DNA of 64,000 nucleotides from Chloranthus sessilifolius (lineage: Eukaryota > Streptophyta > Magnoliopsida > Chloranthales > Chloranthaceae). The position numbers were made by a program, and so were the translations under genes. Within the stretch, counting starts at the first letter, position 1, and the number at the start of each line of letters is the position of its first letter. Below the pieces are notes generated by a model. It had not been told where the DNA came from and did not search any database. It saw nothing but the letters and a program-made list of their open reading frames with translations. The DNA is taken from assembly GCA_021018995.1 (NCBI GenBank), contig CM037587.1:14509366-14573365 (forward strand), read 5' to 3'. Shown here piece after piece: positions 10,852 through 23,300 of the stretch.

Positions 10852-13800
10852 GATCTGACTTCAAAGCCTGACCTACTTGATTTATTTTGCTTGACTCGAC
10901 TTTTGAGGTGACTAAACAGGACCCGAGCCAAAGATCAAATCGACCCGACCGGACGGGTCAAGTTTATGTGTCCAATCTGATAAAAAAATCTTGGTTAGGT
11001 GGGTGGGGACCGGACCTGACCACCCATTGACATATACTTATCGATCCGGATTGTCCAAACTTCATCGAGCACAACCGAAAAATCACATCGACTAGATGAT
11101 CATAACACTCTGGAAAATGTACACTTTTGAAAGTACAGATTGAGCTGTAAGATCGGTTCAAATTTTCAGCCTACGGTGACCAACCGCCATCCGATAGAGT
11201 AAAAAGCAAGATGTTGTACACTTATATAGATCTTGCACCATAAATTTGATTTAGATCGTATGGCAATGAACTGCATTGCCTCATCGAGTGTCATGAAACT
11301 AATAGATAGTAAATGAGTAGGTTACCAGTTCACCCTCTAGTGTGAGCGGGGCAATCTCCTTACTCTACAATTGTACAGTCTACTTTTACTGATCTAGTTG
11401 ATTATAAATAGCTTTGCACTTCTCGAGGTTTGACCTGCGTTACCTGATTCTATTCAATTGGTTCCGATCTGCAAACTAGATCGGGGTTCAATTCGGTCCA
11501 GTTCGCTGCTAGTAGGTGAACTGGCCTGCTAGGCTTATTTTTCAGTTGTGTGCATAGGACGAATTTCTCCAAAATTCTTCGAAATTTCTTCTAAATTTAC
11601 CAAAATAGGAGCCAGACAAAACTTTCGGTGAAATTAAAGAAATTTTATCAAAATTAATAATTATTTTTTAATTTTAATCATTTTCAAAATAATATATAAT
11701 TTTTATAAATATTTAATATAATTTATATATAATATTTTTTGTGCTCACCAAAATTTTCATGAAACTTTTAGAATTTTTTCTGAAATGACCCAAAATGATC
11801 CTGAACAAAATATTGCCAAAAATGAAATTTGTCACAATGGTTGTGTATATATAACTTTAAAAAATTATACATCTGGCCACCATCTCTCTAGCCACTTTCT
11901 GAAAGAAATTCTATTGCTTTCTTTTTTAAATATATAATAACATTTAGGACATATTTTTGTAATTGTTTTTTTCAGATGAATGCTTATGAGGCGATTTTTT
12001 GTAATTTTCTCAAATATTTATAGGTACCTCTAACATAAGTGAAAACTCATCTTACCCCACTACAAAACATAAGACTATTAGAGGTGGCAAAAAACTGCCG
12101 CTATTAACGGAAAAACAATTAAACGCTAGTAAGACTATTAGCGACGATAGTATTAGAGTCAGTTTTTTTGTTAACAGCGGCAGTTTTGGCTGCCGCTAAT
12201 AGTCTTATATTTTGTAATCGCCCTAGCGAATTGGGTTCTCTCATGAATGATGAAGTGCGAACCACGAACCCGAATCTGAACCGAGAGAACCAGCCAATCC
12301 CCTAGCAAACTGGTTCTCTCGCGAATGGTGAATCATGAAGCACAAACCCGAATTGAAACTGAATGAACAAACGAATCAAGTAAGATTGGGTTTGACCATT
12401 TTAGCATAAGGAGATTCACCGCCTCACGCTTGAGAGTGCACAGGTCAGTTAGTTTGTACCAACTCAAAATACGTACAGGCAGTATCAAGTTGTCGGCCCG
12501 AAAATACATTTAATTGATGTGTCATAAGGCTATTCAGGGTTAGATGATCATTAAGGATAGAAAGGAATAATTAAAGGGAGTCATTACTTACACTTTGGAA
12601 AGTTTGCACTTACACCGAATTTAAAAGAAAGACTTGCAAGTTATGGTAATCTGCTATATGAAATTACCATTTAAACTGTTTGATTTCCAGGCCACGAGTT
12701 ACAGATATTAAATACAAAAATTTAGCAAGAAATGTAATCTTCATTGTGTGATTAAATATAGTCGGTCTATGATTAAATTCAACAGTTGACTATAATAGAT
12801 CAAACAATAAATATTATGTTTTGCTCCAATCTTATGCACTAAACATTTATGGATCATGAACTTATAGATGGCTCAGATTGCAGTTTGACATCTCACATGT
12901 CCCTAAACACTAAGTCTTTCTTTAAGTTCGGTGCAAGGGCCAGATTTTCAAGTACAAGTAATGGCTCCCATTACTTGTGGCCTATGGGGGGGCCCTTGGA
13001 GGCTATGACCCGACCCACCTCACCCAATGAAGATTCATAAAATTGTGAAATTTAACATTTTTTCCCCTATATTTCCATTCCATTTTATTTCCCACACCTA
13101 GACTTGATCACTATGATATGGCTCACATTAATGGGCTTGAATTTGAAGGCCAGGCCCAGGCTGTCAAGCTAGAAAGCCAATGCAGACCCATCCTTAGTGT
13201 GCAGGGGCCCGTTAACGAGTTTGACCTACCGAAACACGTAATAATGAAGATTCATACCTCAGATGTTTGTCATTAGGATACATGATCTTTAACTTCTCCA
13301 CCAAGTCACGCATTCTGATGGGATGCGGCGCGCATATGTATCGTCCGATTGCTTCTTGATTCTCGTATATCAGCAGCAGCGCTTCGGCTACGTCTCGGAC
13401 ATCAACAATCGCGTGGACCTTGTTTTGGATCGGTGGCGTTTCGTATTCTCCTGCATTAATTTGTGGTCATCATATCATATGGAAGTGTTGCTTGTAAGGA
13501 GAAAAAGCATCTTACTCGACGTTTGAGTTGGGTTCGGTTGACTCTACCTCACCCGATATTATACAATAAAAATCATGAAAAATGGGGTTTGTTTACCAGG
13601 TTAGGTTGGGCATATGCCAAACTTTTAGCCCGACCGAACCTATTAACAACCCTACGTGCTATGTAGTACTGTAATATGATCCAAACGTAATTGGATCTAG
13701 ACTGTGGTTCAGCCCATGGCGGAGCCATGACTTTTCTGATGAGAAGTCCCTCATGAAGACCCAGTTAGGCCGCACTACTAGGTCCGTAAAGGGCCTTAAA

Positions 13801-16800
13801 TATTTTTATTTTACAATGGGGTCCCGGGACCCATCAGATAATGTGGGTTCGGCCCACCACCTTCAAAATTAGGTTCAAGCCATTTTATTAATGTACCCTG
13901 AACTGGGTACCAGAGTGCGACTTTGCTCTGCACAAAGGGCTGTCAATGGGTGAGGTTGGGCAATGTTGGACTAACATTCAAGTCAGCCTTATCCTTTGGC
14001 CCCTTGACCTGAGCTGAGCCAACGGGCCAAAGTTATAAGCTTGGGTCTTGACCCAGTTTAAAAACCATGTTGCTTTCCGAGCAACCCTATCCGATGTGCA
14101 TGCATGACGGTATGCATAATTTTGTTTGTGTTAGTATTTAGGTAGCAGCCCGAGTGCTGGTACTTGGGTCATTTTTGGGATGTATACCATCTGATAGGTG
14201 CATCCTCATCTCTATGGTCTCCGTGATCTGATTTAAAGTAGGCAAAAGCATATGATGGATTTACTAACTAATTGAAGTTTGATTACTTCGAATTAGACGA
14301 TGGAGATCGATCTTTATCCTAATCTTTTATACCAATGATCTATAGATCATGGACCCCATTAGACCGTATACATGATGATTCCAGGTGATGCACATTAGGA
14401 AAAGCGACCAGAATAGCAAGTCATTTGGTGCTCTGGCTACTTACCTGATGCCAATTTATTGTTCTTAGGCCCTCTTTCACCACCTCCAGCTGAAAATGGG
14501 GTTGTATATATTGAAATGGTGCTCAATGTTGCACCTCATATAACGTTACTTTCAACTTGTGATATACTTTTTGAAGAAGTAACATTTGAGAAGTAGCATA
14601 TAAATCACCACTTGGAAAGTGTTTTTTGGAAAAGGTTTGCCAAACAAAGCCTTAGTAATCAAGTCAGGTTCGAAGAAATTCTTTTGACAAGTTCAGAAAA
14701 AATTTGGACAACAAAATTTTAAAAAAAGATTAGAAACTCTAAAAAATTTATAAAATATTAAAATTACAATTCATTTTATCACAATTTAAAAAAATAAAAA
14801 AACGGTTTTTAAAATAATTTGGAGAATATGGTGACAATGGTTCAAAGGGCTTAGAATCATAAACTTATCAAACCTTTGAGAAGAATGAGGAGCCCTAGGG
14901 CGCTGACGTTCAAAGTAGGCTGAAGCAAAGGACCAAGAACCCATGATGGGCAAAGTGTTACAAGATCCATCCCTGTTTCCTTTGCATACTCGAAAGCTTT
15001 TTCTTCTGCTGCTGTTTTGGATAGATAGTACCACTCCTGCCAAAAAATACATATCTATGTTCAAAATGATCTGATCATTATCTTCATCATCATCATCATC
15101 ATCATCGCAGCCTTATCTAATCTAGGGGTGAAAGTTTGTTAACTGAACCGAAATGTCGGTTTCGGTATCAGTTCACCAAAAACATAACCCAAAATGTTTT
15201 AGTTTCAAACTTTCAATTAACTGAACTCCCCAACCACTCTGAATCGAAATTGAATACTAACCGAACCGATCATTTCGGATTCAATTAGCTCGGTTTCCAG
15301 TCTTTTATGATTTTTTTTTTTAATTTTCTCTTTTGAAAGAGAATTCTTTTTTGCTTTTTTTTTTTTTCCTTTTGTTTTTATGGTGCTAGGGTCAATTTTT
15401 TTTTCCTTTAAATTTTTTTATTTTTTTTCTACTTTTTGTTTTGTTCCACCCTAATCTTATGTATTTGGGAGTGCTATTTCTCTACTTGTTTTTCATACGC
15501 ACTAAATTTCTGGACAGTGTTATGCCGCAGGCAGGTTTTGTGCAGGTGGGGGACATGGCATGAAGCAATTGGCTGCAAGTGCATTGGTGCCCAAACAATG
15601 CAATCGGGCCTGCCAATTACATCATGCCATGTCAGCTGCCTGCACTTTGCCTGCAGAAAACCTTCCTGTCGTTTCCAATTTTCCTTGAGAACTAACTGAA
15701 TAAACTCAACTCGACTCGCATAGGATAAATATTTAGACTTGCAAGTTGCAAGCCTCCTCTGATCAATACAACCCGACACGACCTGACAGGTCCAGTTTAT
15801 GTGGCTGATCCGATAAAATCCTGATCAGTATTGGATCTCCGCGATCCATTGACAACCCTAGAACTCCTTCTCCACCTCCTATTATAAATATAATAGTATT
15901 TTTTAATATATATATATATATATAGCCGGTTCCGTCCTCTATGGGAGGACAGTCACCGTTCTCCAAGGTTACGTGGAGGTACACATGACACCTAAAACAC
16001 TCTTTGGTTGCCACGGGGAGCACAGGTGGATAGTTTAGAACAATTTTTAAAAAATAAATTTCGAAAAAATCTTTTTAAAAGTATAAGTCAATGTTTGACT
16101 AGTTTCAATGGTCTACATTTCACAGCTCAAAAAGTACATGATGGAGATAAGTTTTCAATTTTTTTTTTTAAAGGATCTAAGCAATGCACCCGAGGTTCAT
16201 GTGGCATTGAAACAATGTTTTGGATGTCACGTGGACCTCCACCTGGAGCCTTGGAAGACGGGCACCTTGGAATTGTAATTAGAGACTATGAGGGTGCGAT
16301 CATGGCAACAAAGGCAAAATCCATGGATCATATTATTAGTTCTGATCATTGTGAGGCGGTAGCAATGCTTGAGGCCACGTGGTTTGCTTACCAGTTGTGG
16401 ATTTCAAGAAGTTATTCTAGAGGGTGTCTCACTTTGGGTGCTGAATGCTGTGTTCGAGAAGGATGGAGATCACTCGGAGCTAACTTTCCTATTATATTCC
16501 TTCTTTGTTCACATGTGAAACGAACGGGTAATCAGACTGCTGATACCTTAGCAAAATTGGGCCTGCGGCTTGGATGTGATGAGATCTAGTTGGAGGAGGC
16601 CCCTCCAGAGATCCACGATGTTATTTCTTTATATATATTCTAATCTTATGAATGAAATCTTCTATCAACAAAAAAAAAAAAAAAATTTTGCTAAACATCC
16701 AGTAGGTTGTCATTAACCAAAGAAGCATTAGCCCAGTTGGTACAATCCCTCCATTGTGAGGGAGTAGGTCGTGGATTCAATATTCGCCCTTCACGCTATT

Positions 16801-18233
16801 TCCCACCCTTGCCTTTACAAGGTGTGGGTTGGGTTCTATTAGTTAACCCTCACCACTATAGTTGGTGCTCCCTCACGCTACTCCGCAACTGTCATATGTG
16901 TATCTGTGTCTACTCCTCGGTTCTTGAGACTGTCTCGACCATTATCAAAAAAAAAAAAAAAAAAAGGTTATCAATATTATATTCTGAAGTTGTATACGTT
17001 GGGGTCTTAGATTAACTTTGTGGGAGGACAAAAAAACTCTTTTTTCTTTTGAAAAAAATGCTTAAATAAAAACGAAAAATCTTTTATGACAAAACACATT
17101 TTAAATTTGTTTTTTTTTTTTTGTGAATTTTTTGTTTGCCATTTAAAGCCCATGTTTGGTCATAGCATATGTATTTTTTTTAATAATTATTAATATTTGA
17201 AATTTTTTTAAATATTGTCCTTTTTTTTCCAAAATAATGAAATTTAAATCCATTTTTTTTCAAAAAGTATATTTTTTTGCCATTTAAAACCCATCTTTAG
17301 TCATAAGATATATATTTTAACTTTTTTGTATAATCACTAATATTTATTAAAAATTTGAAAGTTTCCCCTTTTTTACAAAATTACAAAATTTTACCATTTT
17401 TTTCTTATATTTTTGAAGCTGTTTAATCTCGTACCTGGACTTGGTCACTGTGGTGGGGACTATAATAATTCTAGATAGAGTTTTTGTGACGACCTGTACC
17501 CACATTGTTATGACTCAAGTTTTTTTAACCCATCTAACGGTAGTAGATGGGGTGGAGCACCGAGTTTAATATGGGTACTCCACAACCTTAATTTTCTCAA
17601 AAGAAAATAAAAAGAATTTTAAATTTAGAATTTGGTGTTGCTAGCACCGATTTCCTTTCCTTCTCTTTCTCTCTCTACTTAGCAAGGAGACTCCATTTAG
17701 GATTTTAATTTGTGGCAAGATCTCTTTGCCATTTCAAACTCTCTCTCTCTAGCCACTTCCTCACTCTAAATGAAAAGACTCAACTGCGTAGGATTTATTA
17801 GAATGTGTCATATGGCACACTCAATCTTCAAATATATTATATAATTGTGTGGTGTTAGATATGGGTGTCATGATGAGTTAGTATTGGCACCCTTCCCAAG
17901 CTACTCAAGTCTCAACCATATCCTCCCTTATCTAATGGAGCATGGTGTTTATGTCTAACACACACACCTTAGACCACCTTTTTAGAAAAATATAAATAAA
18001 TAAAATAATAATTCAATTTGAATTCGGTGTATGCACATCAACACACAAAATCTGAACTTGAGCATCTACGTGTACGTGTACTTGTTGCACACAACCATAT
18101 ACCCGAGCCCGACTAAAAAACCCAAACCCAAAACCGTTAGATGTGGCGCCATGGGGCTTGATCGTGGTGCACAGTACCCAAGCTATACCCCCTCTCCAAT
18201 CCATGTGGCACCCAACATCACTTACACAACCAC

Positions 18234-18280
<47 letters not shown>

Positions 18281-20261
18281 GCACACACCTACACTATATA
18301 GCACCCTACACACTAACCTGGCTCCAACTCCTAGTACCACTCACCATCCTCGACGATTCCCGGCACCCACACTAAATATACCCCCTTTCTTTATTAAGAA
18401 ACCCCCTTCTCTCACTCGCTCTCTCTCTCTCAACGTGACCCGTGACCCAGAAGCCAACTCCCCTATTAGCCCCTCTCTCTTCAACTCCCCTATTAGCCAC
18501 TCTCTCTCTCTCTCTCACCCTATTAACCCAAACAGCAACCACCTTTCACCTCCTTTATTCACAAAACAACAATTGTAGTTCCAAAAGTTGATCGTATTGG
18601 TTGTTTTCGGTTGCAGGTGTTTTTGGATTCGATTGTTGTGGAAGAAGAAGGGGGATCTACTATCGCTGCAGAGCATGGACCGTGTCGATCCAAGCCAATT
18701 ATTATGCCGCAACCTTTCGGTCTCGCTCATTGCACCGAAACCACGCCGAATACCGACGATCACAATTAGGTGGGTGCCTCTAAATCTATCTTAAATTATA
18801 CATATATTTTTCTAATATAAGAACCCTATTTAAATCCTAAAGAAATCAAGATTATATTTTGTATAAGGGACCGACCAACAATACCAGCCAATGGCTAGCA
18901 GTTAGCCGAGTCGACTCGTAAGGGCATTCCAGTTGGCCAGTTAGATGATTGGATGGTGTGAGTAGAGGCTAGAGAGGGTCCTCCACTTTGATAACTATCC
19001 CTGTTTTGTTTAAGAGAAACTAAGAAGAAGGGATAAGTTGGTCGGGTCTAGCCGTGTCCAATTAAATCGGGTATAATGTGACCTAGGCTGGGAATACACT
19101 GGATTAAAGTAAGGTGCAAGCTAGATCTTAGCAGGTTCAGATTAGGTACAATTTCGGGCAATCCTTTTAGTGATCGGCTCACCTTACGTGGGAAGCCAAA
19201 GAAAAAGAATACCACCTGTGGGCCTGTGGTCCACGCGTGGACATTAGTTAGCCCAAAGACTGCCATTGAATGAATTTTGCACTTTCATCGTGAGATTACG
19301 AAAGCCATTCCCTGGAAGTGGAAGCCTTACTTATAGGCCATAATGTTGGGTTTCATAAATTTGAATCGTTGATTAATCTTCTATCATCACTTGATTGATG
19401 AAGGAAAACTAATGATCACCTTAAGTTAAGGTTTTCTTTTAATTATTTTGATTCTTGATTTTTCATTATGCACTATTTTATTTTTTCACATGAGTCTATC
19501 AACTCCATTATATAGATGATTCGCATTTACACATTAATGCTGAAGAGAGAAACGACCTTATTGAACATATAACAATTGGTGATTAATCTTACAATTCATA
19601 ATGCTTTAAATTGACCGTGACTTTAATCATTAATTGATAAGGCATTAGAATCCTCTAAATTATCAGAGCCATCGGATCTCTCACATATTGATACTAGTAT
19701 ACTGCCCAATACCCACAATGTGATCCCATTTTAACAAAGTTACAAGATCATAACTCTTCTCAGTGGAGACATATATAATATAATTCAGCAATTAGATTTG
19801 GTGTGCAAGGCTTGGTTAGGTCCAATACTGTTGGGTCAGCTAGAAATAGTTTAGAGTTAGTAGGTCCTGTCAACTGATAAAGATCTTATAAATGGGCGGT
19901 CAAAACTATTTAGGTTCAAACCGGAAATGGCTCGGGTAGGGTTTGATACTAGATTCAGGCCAAGTTAGGTATGAGTTTCTAGCATTTGGTGCAGCCTTTT
20001 CCATGAGCCTGATGGCGTCTAACATGGCTTCAATGAACTTTGAAAGTGCTTGATTTAGTTTTAATGAGATAGTAAGGAGGTTTGATCTAGTCGTAGGGAA
20101 ATTGATGGTCATCATGCAATTTTAGTCAAAATTAAAGGGTTTGGCTGAGTTAATTAATTCAAATTCTATTGAGTTAAATGAGCCAATTCGGGTTGGCGTG
20201 AGGTTCGACTAAAAACAATAATATTTATTAGCCAATAGGGCCCAGGTCAGTTTTATAGAAA

Positions 20262-20307
<46 letters not shown>

Positions 20308-23300
20308 TTATTAGCCAATAGAGACCTATTTTTGAGTAATCAAGATAGACAATTTTTATAATTGTGTTCTTACGATTTTGGTTTCGAGTTTCTTTTCGCT
20401 GGGGCATTCGATTTAAAGGAAGCATGACTTAATCCTATAGTTTTTTGCCCTTTTGGACACAATAGAAATGTTTGGTACCTCTTTTAAGGCCCCTACATCC
20501 CTTGAATGAGCACGTGTGACTCTTTAGGATCTGAAACATGCATGATTGCAAATCAACCATTAAGTGTCGTGGACACAACTAACCCCAATGAAGAGTATTT
20601 TCGACTAAAGTATAAAATAAATGTGGATAAATATTTTTTTTATTCTCGATTTTATTTCAATGCTTCATGTTTTATACTTCCTATCAATTTTCTTTATATA
20701 TACCAATGCTTAGGATGCATACTTAGTTTTTTTCCGATATATGTTTCACCATTATTATATGACGTACATCATATAGAAAATTACGTTAGGGCATGAACAT
20801 GATAAGTCAAAAATTAAGATACGACACATGACATAAGTCTTCGTCAAAGTGGGGTTTCTTTCACGGTCATGTGAAACTTGAAATGCTAGCGTCCATGTAC
20901 GGATGTAATTCTTCTATAGTAGTATGGGATGTCACACGAAATACATCCATATTACTACGGAATCTGTCTCTTGGAAAGCGTGATTTAACGAAGTCTATCA
21001 CATTGTGACCTACTCTAATTAAGTTTAAGAAAAGATGAAATATGAATATATTAAGCTATGAAATGTTAAGAAAGTAGAGACTTAAACCCACACAAATGTA
21101 AAATCGGGACAGGGACCTAACCCCAGAATCGAATAACGTTATGATATGTTAATACAGGTTATGAAAGCTAGTTGAACATGAATTAAGTTTCTACGCATGT
21201 CATACCTTACGAGCTACTGTAAACGTCTGCAATCGAGACGGATCTTAAGGACAATATATTAGCTTTGTCTCGAACTAAGAGGACATTATGATTACTATGC
21301 GCATAATCTCATTTAACAGGATGGTGATTTATGTTATGATATGGAGGTTAGGTGATTATCTATATGTAGATCTCGCGCGATATGCTTGAGCAACGATCTT
21401 AACACAGATTATTTAAGTAAGATAATTAAGATACGAAGTATGTTGTGTAGGCGTATGAAGTAATAATAAGACTTCCGATATGTCACATATGATAGGTTGA
21501 TTAAGACAGATTGGAAAAAGAAATAAGAAATAGAAGCATCATGCACATTCCATTTTATGTTATGTTTTTCAGTTTTTTTATGACATGTTATGAGAATCAT
21601 ATATATTGTGGTAAGTTTACAAGCTGCTTTGCTTATTTCTACAATTCAAGCGATTGCACACACAATCACCTGGGTAAGTTATGGTGAATCGATTGTGCAA
21701 CCCACTGAGTTTACGCGACTGAGTAAACTCACCCCCCTCCCAAAAATTAACAGTTACAAGTGAATATATGGACTAGCTGCTCCGGTGGACTTGATACACT
21801 TGTAGATTATACGGTTTATGAGGGTGACGATGTGGATGACCGGTTAAACTATCTCAGGTATGTATTAAATAGTTATAATGGCTTTCCGATAGTTGACCGT
21901 ACCTGTATTTTTTGTTATTTAGTTTAATAAACTCAAAATTTAATGTAAGCTTAATAAAAGAAATTTTAATGTAGAAGAAATTTTTAGTTCATGATTTTTG
22001 GGAGCTCAATTTTATTTAAGATTTGATAAAATATGTATGTCCGCTTGTCGTTTTAACAAGCGTGTGGTGTCATAACACGAAATTCTAAGCCTTTGAAATC
22101 GGCTAGAATTATGGGTCGTGACACACATGCCAACGAACTTGTCATGTTCTAAGTTTAGGTCTCCGCCCCAATTTTATTTTTGGATTTACTTTCTTCATTC
22201 ACTATTTGCTGTATTTTTTTTACAATTATTTTTTTAAACCAATTTTCTTGAAATCCCACCCCTTTTTTTTCTCATTAGCTTATCACTAATCAAAAAGCTT
22301 AAAAAAAGGATAATTATAAACAGAGGACTGATTTGTTGAGGACAAAGTGCAGGTGGCTGACATGGCGTGACGTGATTGACTGCACTGACATGTATTGGTT
22401 GAGCCCCTCCAGCCAATTGCATCATGCCACATCAGCCACCTGCACTTTATCTGTATAAAATCTGTCCGGCATATAACACTATCCCAACAAAGAACCGCTT
22501 AGTAAATTAGTTACCTTAGTTTTTTTGCAGTACTCCTTATCAGACCAACAAGCTTCATCCATGGCTATATCATGTGGCCAATTTGGATTCCTCACAACTG
22601 CGGCAATTGATGATACAATGGCTACTCGTTTCACTTTTTCCTCTGTACAAATTTTGAGTACATTTAGAGTACCAGTTACGGCGGGCTCCACCAATTCAAT
22701 CTGGAAAATTGAATTTTTGAGAAAATTATATGGTAAAACATCAAATTTGGGGTCTCAATGGGCTGCGCTTGAGCCCGGCCTTGCCCGCTATGAGCCGGGT
22801 ATGGGTGCATTTTATGCCCATATAATAAGCAGGCTGGGCCGGGCTAGCCCGATTATAAAAAAACTGACCGGGTTTGGGCATGTAGAGTGAACCCTGCCGG
22901 CTCACTATACTTTAGAGCTAGTACGACCCTGCCTGGCCCGAATAAACATATGTATGTATGTCATGATATTCACCCATTAAAATGAGGGTATATTGTATAA
23001 TTTACTTCAAATACACATTTGCTCCAAAGGGTCGATGAGCCCATCTCCAGCTCGAATTCACCCCAAAAAAGATGAAAAATTTGGCTTGAATAGGTTTATG
23101 CTCAGGCCGGCCCGAACCAAGCCCGATTATGTGTTCGGTCAGGTATGGACTAGGTTATTTTTAGTCGGCCTGGCCAAATAATAAATGAGCCGACCATTTT
23201 ATGGCATTTAAAAATTGGCCAAGTCCCCGACCCAAGCGGTCCCCTAATCGAAATGGACTTGAGCAACTTACCAATGATACATGAAAAGTGCAATCTATCG

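Noticed and set aside
10511..10864. Long ORFs through (TA)n runs near 10.8 and 46.05 kb
   Set aside because: Tyr-Ile repeats come from the dinucleotide run. Only the C-terminal 46 codons (exon 6, up to 10649) are real coding sequence.
15474..15779. ORFs on both strands at 15.4-15.8 kb
   Set aside because: They are caused by the fold-back MITE, which is open in several frames. No motif supports a protein.
16716..16800. tRNA gene
   Set aside because: Only A and B box similarity is present, there is no full cloverleaf, and the body continues to a poly(A) tail with target duplications. It is a SINE.
18588..18794. Small ORFs after the CT-rich tract in intron 3
   Set aside because: A CT-rich leader-like tract followed by an ATG looked like a gene start, but the overlapping frames show no known domain and no clear splice continuation.
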